From Coniferiporia sulphurascens (Eukaryota; Basidiomycota; Agaricomycetes; Hymenochaetales; Hymenochaetaceae), in assembly GCA_002794785.1 (NCBI GenBank), contig NBBA01000015.1, positions 868,001 to 932,000 of the forward strand: a stretch of DNA of 64,000 nt. The letters are read 5' to 3'. Positions 50,049 through 61,090 of this stretch are shown here, one piece after another (position 1 is the stretch's first letter; every line of letters begins with the position of its first letter). Below the pieces are notes generated by a model. The model did not search any database and was not told the DNA's origin. It saw only the letters and a program-made list of their open reading frames with translations. The translations under genes were made by a program, and so were the position numbers.

Positions 50049-51460
50049 AGCAAAAGTCAGCGGCCCTCTGGCCATTATCTGCACCATTCCTTGACGAGAA
50101 GAAGCGGCTTGCGCAAGGCCGCAGCAGTAAAAAATCCACACGGCGGCAGACTACAGTCTTAAAATTTGAGAGCAAGTCGGGTGAGGCCACTCAGGAAGAT
50201 GAGGGCCATCCATGACTAGATTTCAGGTGACCTCTTCATCGACACGAGGTCGGCGTAGTCCGCCAGGGATTCTCCCGAGGCCGAAAGTCCCGCCGGAGGG
50301 AGTGGCGGCCAACAAGGAGTGTAGTGCGCGCATTGCCTCAAACGGCGGAAGTCTAAGAATTCGCCGTGTGCCGGCCGTAATAAACGCCGGGGCCAGCAGT
50401 CATATCTACCGCGCACTCGCCTCCAGAGGTTTCGGGCGGTAGCACGCCGAAATTTGCAGAGATGAATTAAACGCGCCGCTCCGCCGTCCAAGAGAGTCGG
50501 GGCCGAGGGAACCAACTAAAAATAGCTCCGTGATTTGAGGCAAAATAAAGTCCAACCCTCGCCAGTGCGTGTCTCTTGGATTAGCAACTTAAACGGCTTC
50601 GCCGACGTCTGTTGGCGAGAATCTGACTAGGTGCACTGGATTATAATTTCTGTACCACGGAGGTGCTTTCAAACGTGACTCACACGGAACCATAAGATGT
50701 TTCGACTCCGTTTTGATTTCTGTAAGCTTCGGTTCCGAACGACGGAGCGAGTGAACTCCAGGAAACACGAGGTGTTAGGCTCTTACTGCATTGAGCCGAT
50801 AATCCAATAAACAACTATTGAGATAATGCATTCGACATGTTCCTTGCCTCTTTGTTACTCTCGCTTTTCGAAGAGCGAGTGGATTGAACGCCGGCGGAGG
50901 CATCCGTTCATAATCAGGACTTGGCGCCGGCGACCATGTGTGATTGTTGACGGTACCTGGCGTAGACGTGTCACGATAGACATGGCAGAGTCGAAGTCGA
51001 GGTGATAACGGCTCCCGGTCGACAGTATTAGTTCATCTTTTCCCGGCCGTCGGTCGGAGGAGCTGCAGTTCGACGACAACCACCATGAGGTTGTCCGGTG
51101 TTGCGTTGACTTTCGGCTGTTCCGTAACCCATTGCGGAATCATCAAGCAGGTCCACATGGAGCCCAGAGACACATCGCTTTTCAGAGAGATAATGCACAT
51201 GAAGCAATCGGCCAGGCCAACACAAGTGCATATGGGGCACAAGAGAGCCTGAGCTTATCGTGGATTCCTCGTTGCCTTCGTGAGAGCGAGATTCGGGTCG
51301 AGGACGTACGTGCAGATCACGTGCCACTGTGAGCGCCTCGGGTCGAACGTGTTTGATCGGAGCCTCATTCTCAAAAAATAAAGTAGAAGCACGTCTGAAA
51401 AAGAAAGATAGCTGCGTAAACGGAATCCACCCTGCGGAAAACGCTCTCTTCGGGTTCATC
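50049..51460. repeat. Large dispersed repeat, copy C, without zinc-cluster gene
   Basis: Collinear with copies A and B from AAAGTCAGCGGCCCTCTGGCC to the CACGTG region at 51,318. At its left edge the homology stops before the position where copies A and B have the TATA box and zinc-cluster gene, and unrelated sequence follows. Confidence 0.7.
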
Positions 51461-53368
51461 GGTACTGCGGTCAAAACTGAAACTTTGAACCGCTCAGGTT
51501 TTTTTTTGCCGTATTCCTCTGTTTACAAGACCGTAGCTAGTGGTGTCTTGATCCTCAGGGTTAGGGCACAAAGAGTACTAGTGGCGCTAATTCTGTGGGA
51601 CTCGGTGTCGACGACTGCGATACGGTGTCTGGCTTGTAGGGCCTGGAGGCTCGAATACAGAAGCCAACTTTGCCTGTCACTACTAGGGTAGGCGACTTAT
51701 AAGCGTCGGATGTAGATTCAAGTGGTCGTTGATACTAGGACGTTGGAAGCAGCATGTTTGCATGCAGGAGTACTTATGACACTGCATGTATCCTGTGCTG
51801 CTACTGTAGGATTCTCTCGCACAATCTCCATGATTGGTGCGAGCTGGGGCTGTGCGAGCGGCTAAGGATTTTTTGCATCAGTGACTCCCTTTTTTCGATC
51901 ATTCAAGTTGAGAGATACATACCAAGTTCGAGGTGGTTGGGCGCCAGGGACCACGCGTGTCTTCCAACAACGCTGGACGTAGGCTCGGACCGGAGACGCA
52001 TTTCTTCCAAGCTATTTTTGTTTGAAGTTTTTTTTCCTTCTAGCGTGGTTCGGGTTGAAATATCTGTTGAAATTCGAGCTCGATGCCGAGATCGGCCGTC
52101 GGAGTTTGATTTTCTTTCCGTAGAATTTTCACTGCTTGTATGCGCGCTCGGTTTCCCGAGCCTGATTAAATGATATACTTAAACAAATTCGCTAGCGCCG
52201 CGAATTACTGATTTCCAACAAGATCTGCAGTACGACGATAATAGCAATTGGTTAGCTTCTTTCATTTGATAATCTTCAGAGGCTGTAATAGAAGGGAAGA
52301 GAGAAGCACGAAAGAGGTTCTCATAAAGTTATGTGCAGCGTGTAGTTACGCGTTTCCAGCGATCGTAAATTTTTCATCGAAGTCTGAACCTGAAGATGGA
52401 GATAAGAATATATGCAGTTCGGAATAAAAATGGAGGACTGAGGTGAAAATGAAAATTTCCACTGACTATATACGCCGTCCGAGAATAACTATGTTACCAA
52501 TTACGTTACTAACTGCCTCAAGTGGCACAGCCGGTAGTGGCATGACGACTCTCCGGCACACACGGACGTTCGCTAGGGCACACGGGCTCACCAACTTCGC
52601 AGCACGTTGGTCGTTGCCAATGCAGTGAGCAAGGGAGCGGAGAATACTCAAACTCAAACTCAGACGAGTCACGACCGGGCGGCTCGGACGCACGTGTGAG
52701 GTCACGTGAGGGATTGTAGGCGCCCGGAGGCGCTAAGTTGCGTTAGCAAAAGGCGTCACATCACGCGAGATATGCGAAAGATCTGCAGGGGATGCGTGCA
52801 TTTTTGATTTGATTCCGTCACAACGGCTTAGTACTTACTTTTTCGCCACAGATAGATGAAATGGTTATAGAACCCCGCGCACGAAGAAAGCGCGGGAGAC
52901 GTCGACATCGACATCGACAGTACAAGGCCCGAGGAGCGGCTTCTGCTGTTTATCCGCGCCCACGGCTAACGCAAATTCTGCCACACAGATAAGCCAGAAT
53001 ATTTAATAATATCAATAACAGCCGTATATCGCGCTATGTGCGTGTATGTGTGTGTATTCCGATTCGCGATTGCGCACCCTATCTCGCCCTCTATCTGTCC
53101 TGCCTGCAACAGCCCTATCTCGCCCTCGCCCCCTCCTTCATCTTCGACTCCAACCTCGACCTCCCACCCACCCGGTTGTGTCTGCGGTCCCGCCCCGCCC
53201 TGCCGTGTGTACACGACCGACATTCGGCCCCCGTCTTGGATAGCCTTTACGCGACCGCGACCGTCGATCACATCCACGCGGTCCCTGGCCTCCCCGTATC
53301 TTTATCACACACACACCCTCCCCGCGGCCAGCTCGTCCTCTTCCCGCGACCACCTCCCTCCCGACGCT
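51461..53368. other. Stretch without a recognised gene
   Basis: AT-rich at 51.5-52.4 kb, then GC-rich. A CGCACGTGTGAGGTCACGTGA element (52,690-52,710) and a microsatellite CTCAAACTCAAACTCAG (52,648-52,664) are seen. The right end is the promoter and leader of the following gene. Confidence 0.5.
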
Positions 53369-55152
53369 ATGCCAAGCAGGACGTTCGACGCTTGGCTTGC
53401 CTATTCCGCAGACTTTTCCACAAAACGCGATGTTTCTGGGAAATACGGAGGTACGTCCCCGTCGCTCTCTATCCCCGCCTGACGCTGATCCGTAACTCGT
53501 TCTTCCGTTCCAATCCCTGATCCTAAACTGCCTAACCCCCTCACAGTTGACTTCCGTGTGCCCGAACCCTGCAGTGCTCACCGCCGTACCCTACGCCTCC
53601 TCGCCGAGGTGAAGGAGCGCGTCCCGCGCATGGTCCGCGTCAACGGCGAGCAGTTCGACTACGTGAGTACTCACCCAGCCTTTCACATGTAAATTACACT
53701 GACTCTTTGACTCCGATACCACAGCTCGAGAATGCCGGGGCGGGCCCAGTGCCGTTCGCCCCCACCCAGCCGCTCCCCGCATACCCATACCAGCACCCGC
53801 ACACCTACGCAGCCAGCAGCGGCACCGACTCCGAAACCGAGCGTTCCGCCACTCCGCGCGCCGCCTCCGAGCTCGAGCTCGAACTCGAAGACCGGGACCA
53901 CCTCCAGGGCGCCGACGCCGATCTCGATCTCGATTTGGACTTCGATACGCGCGGTTTCGGCTTCAAGCTCGATGACTGGCTCCAGCCGCAGCTTAGCGGG
54001 CGCGCGCCGCCATCCGCGTCTCCGTCGTTTCAGTCGGCTGCAGCGATCGGAGGGGCACCGGGATCGGGGCCATCGTCGTTCTCTGGGCCCGCAAGCGCCC
54101 CAGACCCAAGCCTCGCTCCGCTCCCCGCCTCGCCGCTTTCCCCCGCCTTTGCTTCCGCGCCTACGTCCGCCAGCGCCCCCGGGCCCACTTACCTCACGCA
54201 CAGGGCACCCGCGCCGCTCCCCTTTGCGCTCCCCGGACCCGCCCTCGGAACACCGTTCGCTGCACCTCCAACCCCAAGCCAGAGCCAAAGTCAAAATCAA
54301 AGTCAGGCACAGGCGCGCATGCGGTCGCCCTCCGAGCCTATCTTACCCGCGAACGCCCACAATCACCCACGTGCACGGCGTAGGAGCACCGCTGCAGCCG
54401 CCGCGAGTGCAGGCCCAGCCGCGGCTCCGCGCACACCGCGCCGTTCTGAGCCGTCGCATCCCCGCACGAGCGCGAGTGCGGGCTCGTACGCGACAGGGGC
54501 ATATGGATACCGCTATCCCGCGCACCCGCCTTACCCGCCCATCTCCGCCCGCACCAATATCCAGACCAACGCCAACGCTAGCGCTAGCACAGGCGCGAAC
54601 CCCAATACTGGCCAAAACGCGAATTCGAATCCCAACAACGTGGGCTCGGGTTCAGGACCCGCCGCTTCCTCCTCCTCTGCGTCGTCGTCGTCTGCATCGT
54701 CGTCAGGTTCGAGTGCCGGTGTGCCTGCCGCACTGCCTTCGGCCGATATTTACGGCGGCTCGCGCCTCGATTGGACGCAGCCGTGGGGCGGCGTCGGCGT
54801 CGGCGGTATTGGAGGGCTCAACACGGGCACGGTAGATACCATGGGCGGGTGGGGTCGGCCCTCGGATCCACTCCCGCTTGCTCTCCTTCAGATGTCAACC
54901 TCGACTCAGAACGCACACGCACGTGTTAGCCATCCGCATCCCCAACAGCAGCAGCAACAGCGCGCGTATGCCCCCGACCCTGACCCTGTGCGTGGGCACG
55001 GCCCCTCGCTGACGCTGCACCTCCCGGCGCAGGCAGGGTACTATGGCGGGATTGGGGATGGGGGAGATGGAATGGCGTACGTACATGGGAAGCAGAGACA
55101 GGCGAGTGCGCCGTATTGGCGGGCGACGCCGTCTGACCTGATGGATCAATAA
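53369..55152 (+). CDS. Low-complexity protein of unknown function (541 aa)
   Basis: Three exons: 53369-53450, 53547-53662 and 53725-55152, joined in phases 1 and 0. I do not recognise a family. The first 65 residues look ordered (FDAWLAYSADFSTKRDVSGK ... CSAHRRTLRLLAEVKERVPR, then VNGEQFDY). The rest is disordered: Pro/Ala/Ser-rich, with an Asp/Leu stretch ADADLDLDLDFD, a Ser/Gln run (SQSQSQNQSQAQA), a long Ser/Ala run near residue 390, Asn/Gly-rich patches and QQQQQQ near residue 480. GC content is high, as in the other ordinary genes. It is convergent with the ankyrin gene at 55535. Such layout fits a transcription co-factor or scaffold, but nothing proves it. The start is chosen because the exon 1 frame and donor GTACGT join cleanly to VDFRVPEP. 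Confidence 0.7.
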
Positions 55153-55180
55153 CCTTGTGTAAGGGGCTTTGGTTTCTTGT

Positions 55181-55186
55181 AATAAA
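55181..55186 (+). terminator. Poly(A) signal
   Basis: AATAAA 28 nt after the stop codon of the 541-aa protein. Confidence 0.5.
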
Positions 55187-55534
55187 AACGGGCCTTGTGA
55201 GTTGGGTTGAGGCGAGCGAACGACGGACGAAGGCGACGATGACGATGCACGTTTTATTTCCCTCCTGATTCTTGTTCTTTCTTTTCTATTCTCTCTCTGC
55301 ATGTAGGACGCAAGACGCAAGACTTTCATGACGCTCTATTCATTCCATGCCATACCACCGCTATCGGTCCTTGTACATGTAGAAAGTACACTGCCAATAT
55401 ACACTTGCACGTAGATGTTAAAACAATCACCTTCACGGTTTCTCTACTTGAAAAGTCAGCAGGAAAGAAGGGAACGCAGACGGCGCACAGCGACGCACCT
55501 ATTTTTTTCTTTTTGCGAGACGACGAAAGCAGGG

Positions 55535-56369
55535 TCATGACACCTTCGCATCACCGTCCCGCGAGATGCTCATCCGCGCAACCTGCCCCTCCGCATCCTC
55601 GATCTCCACCTCGATCGCCTGCGCGCCGACATCCACCTCATCGTCTCCCTCGTCTCCTCCCTCCGCTTCCGCCTCGGCCTCTGCCTCGCCTTCAGTCGCA
55701 CTCGGCGCCGCATCGATATTCATCACGCTCACAAGCCAGCGGGCCCCCTCGTCCCACCCCGCTCGCTCCGCCTCACCAAACGGCGTGCGCCCCGCGGCGC
55801 ACCGCACGTCGACGAGCGCAGCGCCCGGTCCGCCCCGGTGCTCAACCAGCGCGCGCACTGTACCGAGCTGTGCGTTCACTGCTGCCCAGTGCAGCGGCGT
55901 CGACCCCGCGCCGTTTGCCTCTCCCAGTAGCGCACCCGGTACGCCCGCACCGAGTATGTAGGCGAGCACGTCTGAAGCGTCAGCGTTCGTTTTTCACTCC
56001 GGTTTGAATTTTAATTGGGGAGGGAGGGGGTGTCTTCTCCCCCTCCTCTCTTCCCTTCTCCGTCTCATTCAAAAGACAAGGGAGGAGAAAGCAGGAGGGA
56101 GAGAAAGGATGGGAAAAGGAGAACCGCGCACCTTCGTGCCCGTTCCCGCACGTCATATGCAGTACGGTATTGCCGTTATCATCGCGCACAGCCGCTAGCG
56201 CATCAATTCCGTACTTCTCAACAAATTGCCGCACATCGTCGAGGTCGCCGTAGCGGCATGCGAGCAGAACGTCTTCTTGCTCCTCCACCGTCGGCGCCGC
56301 TGCTGAGGGTGTTGTCGCTGGTGGTGTTACTGTCGATGCTTCGGATTTTAGCGGTAGTACGTCGGCCAT
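55535..56369 (-). CDS. YAR1: Ankyrin-repeat protein, YAR1-like (224 aa)
   Basis: Two exons: 56369-56132 and 55971-55535, joined in phase 1, encode 224 aa. An N-terminal low-complexity lead is followed by EEQEDVLLACRYGDLDDVRQ, NGNTVLHMTCGNGHE, then VLAYILGA..., GSTPLHWAAVNAQLGTVRAL and GRTPFGEAERAGWDEGARWL, that is, about three ankyrin repeats with the TPLH and NGH signatures. The C-terminal third is very acidic (a run of EGEAEAEAEAE then GGDEGDDEVD). Length, repeat order and acidic tail match yeast Yar1, the dedicated chaperone that keeps ribosomal protein Rps3 soluble on its way into the 40S subunit; that role is inferred. The intron (160 nt) is longer than most here. The gene is convergent with the 541-aa protein, 382 bp apart. 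Nothing is broken. Confidence 0.8.
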
Positions 56370-57104
56370 GAGAATAGGATCACACAGATCTGGTTTCTAG
56401 ATAAGTAGGAGAGGGAGAGATGAGGGCGGGCCAAAATTTCGGAGCGGGCCAAATGCACCCGAACTCGGCGAAGGGATTTGCGTGATTTTTGTGATGCTTT
56501 ATATTACCGGATTAGGAAACGCCAGTACCCCTGGTTCTATTAACCAGAATATTGATACTATCGTATGAACCCTATTCAAGGCTAATTTTTGTTTTGGAAG
56601 TGACTCTGTAAAAGGGGTCATAAAATAGTAGCAGAAATGGATGGAAAATGAAGAGCGTGAGTTGAGATGAATAGTTTTCGGAAATATTTAACTGAGGAGC
56701 TGCATAGTTCAAGTGTCCTATCATGTCAATTCAGTATATCTGGGCTCTGCAGCATGGGCTTTAGCGCCCCGGGCTCGTCCTATTCGAACTTGGAAATGTA
56801 TTACCCAGAACCTTAGAGTGCTAGTAACTGCGCATCAATTAAATGGTCAGAATGATGTAGTCAAGCTCCTGTTATCACCCCACTTTCTCGCATACCCCAA
56901 AGATATCCGCATGATGGCACCCTCAGTTTAGTTTGAACCACGGCGCTACTATTTTCTCCGGTGTAAAACGTGACCTTGTTGACGCCAAATGAGTAGACTT
57001 CTTTGATACTATTCGGCTCATAAGTAAATATTAGCTGGAGCCACTGCCTCCTGACCTTCAATTCGACCACGTTGTCTATTCATCAGTCTTAGGTATCCTG
57101 CACA
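56370..57104. other. Intergenic, no gene seen
   Basis: Upstream of both the ankyrin gene and zinc-cluster copy 5. A GTAAATATTAG TATA-like word lies near 57,024, about 80 nt before the zinc-cluster ATG. Confidence 0.5.
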
Positions 57105-57505
57105 ATGTCAGCCTTGTACGTTCAATAATTTATCACCCTTTGCATCTGAGAGCTGAAACGTTCTTGGAAGCCTTGAAGATAGAAACCCTTTTAGCCCAGA
57201 GAGCTATGAGGCCATGAGAGGGACAGCGAAGCGGCTACCCGCTTGCATTTACTGCGCGAAAGCGCGCTGTAGGGTGCCTGCTTCATCTTCACCTTATGAC
57301 TGTGCACTGACGGACAATATAGTGTGTCCGAAACACTATCGACGAGCCATGCCTTGCGTGCATAAGCAGGGGCAGACAGTGCATTGTGAGTGGTAATACC
57401 CACCCTGGCCTGAGGATAGTCGAACTAATGTCAGGATTCGACTAGACTGACTCTCCAGCCAAACGCGCTTTTCACAAGCTTTTCACAAGCAGCGAACTCC
57501 CCTGA
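57105..57505 (+). CDS. Mini Zn(2)Cys(6) zinc-cluster protein, copy 5 (70 aa)
   Basis: Four exons on the plus strand: 57105-57115 (11 nt, ending at donor GTACGTTC as in copies 2 and 4), 57195-57273, 57323-57385 and 57446-57505; 70 aa. Cluster: PACIYCAKARCR then CVRNTIDEPCLACISRGRQC, with the same C-x2-C-x6-C-x8-C-x2-C-x6-C spacing. The phase-0 introns sit at exactly the same two places, and the last exon again begins TDSP (tail AKRAFHKLFTSSELP, longer than in other copies). It lies 13 kb from the nearest other member, in opposite orientation and without the large flanking repeat. Conserved structure with highly diverged sequence argues for an old, maintained family rather than recent junk duplication. 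Confidence 0.65.
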
Positions 57506-60450
57506 AATGTAATGAAAACATCTATGAAGCTCTGATAGTGTGTCTGATATGAAGTACTGCTTTCAGGATTAATACTGTAGTTATTGATAGCGTCGTCGTC
57601 GGTAGTGCGCCGTCCGGGAGATCGCGAGGATGTGAATGATGGGGGAAAGAAAGGTTAGAGCCAGTCTTACTTACATTTTCTTGTTTTATACGATCTTCGG
57701 GTATTTGATTTGAGTAGAGCCCTCATGGAATTGAGGCAGTGATATCATTCTAAGTCCAGTACAGAGCAGGCTCTTGTCTTGTAGCGAAACAGTGATGTCG
57801 GATTGTTGCGAATTATCTTTATTGAACGACCTTTATTTGTGCTCGGAGAAGACGGCTGTGCGAATGTTTATATGGGTTCGTAGGGTAAATGGAGATACGT
57901 CCCAAGCTAGTTCCATATCTGTTTGATGGAGTTGTGCTAGGAGGGTAGCCGCCGTGTTCACTAACGTCCATAGACCCCCTGAGTATCGGATATGAAATTA
58001 GCATCACCGGCGTGACGCTTGGATAGGCGCTTCACTATGCGGCTTCTACCTCACTGGTGGGGAGACCATTTATGTCAACGCCCCCTTTCCGTGCTGGAGC
58101 CCAGTCAGTCGTCACGCCATGAAAGTAGTTAGTCGAAAAAGTATAGATGCCGTCACGATAGCATATAGTACGATATCCGTCGTTGAGCCTGCAAGGTGGT
58201 AATGCCAAAATTTTCGGGTGTTCCTATCGGAAGCCCATATAGCTCCGAAATCCAGTGCAACTAGGCACTATCGGGGCGAAGGGCGTATTGCACTGCTGCA
58301 GCGTGTTTATGGTACGCCTCTCTGAATGTGTCCTCTCCATTTTGGCTGCCATGGTCAAACTTGGCTTATGCGGAAAAACAACTCGTGCGTGTTTAGGCGC
58401 AATGCTTTTTCGACAATAGGCTTGTATTATGTGGCATACCTTTTGAAGGCTGAATTGCAGTGTTAAATCCGCGAAATTTGTCACGGGAGATGTGCAGATT
58501 TGTTCAGGGCTCATCATTTTAAATCGGCTTTCTGATTCAAACTGCTGAAATCTACGGTCTGTAAGCAAGGCGGCTATGCGTGAGAAGTTTAGAAAAATAT
58601 GTGTCGATGTTACGTAACATGATATTCAGTCTGTACGGGCCTTAGATGGAATACGCGACCAACCCCGTTTAATCCCGACGGCCACCTCCGAAAATCACCG
58701 ACATCAAAATTGGTTCCCTTCATCATCATATTAGACACACTGCCTTTGCAAGATGTTGTGCCGAATGATCGGTTTCGATATGCGTCTCATTGTGCACCGG
58801 CGTCTGGGCGAGCGGACGAGCGCCTGCATCCTTACAAAAACTCACTCTTTGTACTAACTGGGTTTCCCGAAGCCACGACTGGACCTCATCACTGTATACT
58901 TACACCAGAACTAAGCTTTGGGGGCCCGACACACTTTCGGATTTGGAGATCCATCTGTCTGCTGGGCACACTGTATACTCTGCTTTTCTTACAGCTCTTG
59001 CAGCTGAGGGATGAGAAATGGGACTTAGGTATGTAGTCGTCTTCCGTTGGAAACTCAGACGGCACTTCTGCTTCGAACAACAGAAACTCGCCGGAATGTA
59101 GGTTATTGCAAGAATAGGGCAACAAGGCTTTAAATTTAAATTTCAAACCGACTCGGGTATCTTCATGCCTATGCGAAACTATAGGATGTCCCTAGGATAG
59201 GCGTGCAGCAGGGATTCGCCCCTGCACCGGCCGCCGTGACGGAACACGTAGCGCTGGTTTCGAGACGTTAAGACGAAGCCTTCAAATTATATATTCCCTC
59301 AGTGAGTTTGTCTACGCAACAATTTTAAAATGTATGGGCCGACAGGATTTACGTCCCTGAAGTTTTTGATTCCATCTGGCTGATCAATTTCCTCTGATGG
59401 GAAACTCCGTGATTGTAATCTTCTCAAAACCCTGAGTCCTGCTCTACGGACGAGTTCCAGATACAATTTCCAACTTGAGAACACAGTCGCAATACCACTT
59501 GGCAAGCTTTTTCTTGGTCCGTAGCTTGCCTAAACTGTCCTCGATCAAGAGCAAGATCGGTTCCTCTCCGCATGGTCTTCAAGAATTAGATTTCCCGAAG
59601 GCCCTGTGACTTTGTGATTTGGTCGACATCATCAAGCTCGAACTCCTTTCGAAAAAGCGCTTTTCCCGGGGACGTTTGGTTAACGAAGTTGTAAAATGAG
59701 TAAGGTCTAAATAATGGATCAAGAATGCGGCACGTCAAGAAGGATGTCGTTGAAGGCGTCGGCACCCGCCCGTTTGAAGTGTCTCGCATCGCCAGTAATA
59801 TCACTTGTGTTTTACCGGAATAACTTGATTGTCCCATTTCTGAGTTCTGTACGGTGTGTCAGTAAACCCTAGTGTTGAGGAGCGGTCTATCCAGGTGAGG
59901 ATTTTGATGCTTATCGCTTTTTACTTGCCTCATTTCTCGCATGCCTGCAAATTTAAGGTATGAAGCTGGGTCACGAGGAGGAAATTTGGGAACATCCTGT
60001 GAAGATCACACCCGTGCGAAGGAGTTAAGCCTCCCGAAGTGCTCGAGATATCGCAATGAGGGACACTGCTAACGGAGAACTCAGATACGAGTTTTTTCAG
60101 GCGTATCCTGATACAAAGTCGCCGTGCCTTTATGCGAAGCATCGGTGCCCTCCCCTTCATTCGCGATCCTATAACCGGCGTGTTGTTCAAGACCGCCTTA
60201 TGTACGTTCTTCCCCCCCCCCGCCCGCCCTGGTTCGCCGGAGTAGCCGAAGCAACGAATCGCCGCGCTTTTGGCGTACTATAGTCTGTGGTGTTCCGGAG
60301 GCGGTCTTCTAAGATCTTGTCGTCTGTCATATCAAAGCATTACTAGGAAAGTCGATGGCTTATTACACACCTTGGAGGTGTCTGCCACTTCGGGCCACGA
60401 TTGAATGGTACTGCGGAGGCTGCCTGTTTTAGTAGAAGCCTGAAGGACTG
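57506..60450. other. Stretch without a recognised gene; coding-like pieces at 59.3-59.84 kb
   Basis: On the minus strand at 59,837-59,299 several protein-like pieces occur in changing frames (FRKEFELDDVDQITKSQGL, EEPILLLIEDSLGKLRTKKK, LAKWYCDCVLKLEIVSGTRP, SEEIDQPDGIKNFRDVNPVG). They may belong to one decayed gene, but I recognise no family. A poly-C tract lies at 60,212-60,221. Confidence 0.35.
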
Positions 60451-60709
60451 TATTAAATAAATATAACGAACGCACTAAATATAAGGATGGTCATATGATT
60501 AACCATCTTACTAAGTGAACGATAACGCAATGATAATGCCATACAAATAGGAGCTATGATAGATATAGTGTACGTAGCTCACAGTAGATGTATATAAGGA
60601 GAGCTGGTCTCTACCATGAAATACATCAGTTTACGCTGATAACCCACCTTCACCTTAACTTCACCACTGCACCTCATTGTCTACCACAATGTGCGTAGAT
60701 TTTAAGAGA
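60451..60709. repeat. LTR-type repeat, first copy
   Basis: 259 nt from TATTAAATAAATATAA to GATTTTAAGAGA, repeated at 60,764-61,022 with about 85% identity by eye. Contains ATGTATATAAGGAGAGCTGG, a TATA box typical of an LTR U3/R boundary, then a leader with ACCACTGCACCTCATTGTC. Confidence 0.75.
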
Positions 60710-60763
60710 CTGCTATTGGTTTCATGCCAGTGAAGTATAATTTCGATGTGAGTCATCAGTTTT

Positions 60764-61022
60764 TATTAAATAAATATAATGAATGATATAAATATAGTAT
60801 GTGGTCATATGAACAACCACCTTACTAAGTAAACGATAACACAATGATAATGCCATACAATACAGGAGCTAGATAGTTATAGTAATACTAGCCCATGGAA
60901 CATGTATATAAGGGGAGCTGGTCTCACCCTAGAAATACATCGATTTACACTGATAACTCACCTTCGCCTCTACTACACCACTGCACCTCATTGTCTACCA
61001 CAACGTGCATAGATTTTAAGAG
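60764..61022 (+). repeat. LTR-type repeat, second copy, next to the copia interior
   Basis: Same 259-nt unit as the first copy, with TGTATATAAGGGGAGCTGG. Its right end abuts the tRNA-like primer site, as expected for the 5' LTR of the copia element. The 54 nt between the two copies are unrelated. Confidence 0.7.
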
Positions 61023-61036
61023 GTTATGAGCCTTGA
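61022..61036 (+). other. Primer-binding site, half-tRNA(iMet) type
   Basis: GGTTATGAGCCTTGA. GGTTATGAGCC is complementary to the anticodon stem-loop of initiator tRNA-Met (GGCUCAUAACC), the internal primer site used by Drosophila copia and yeast Ty5. It directly follows the LTR-type repeat. Confidence 0.7.
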
Positions 61037-61090
61037 CTCTACAACTAACGAAACGATTAACAAAATTATACATCCTTGAATAACGAAACT

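Noticed and set aside
58960..59030. SCKSCKKSR on the minus strand as a sixth zinc-cluster copy
   Set aside because: Only the first cysteine pair is present; no second half with C-x2-C-x6-C follows at the family's intron position.
61076..61090. Upstream TTG as the gag start
   Set aside because: A proper ATG lies 15 nt downstream in the same frame; eukaryotic initiation at TTG is unlikely.
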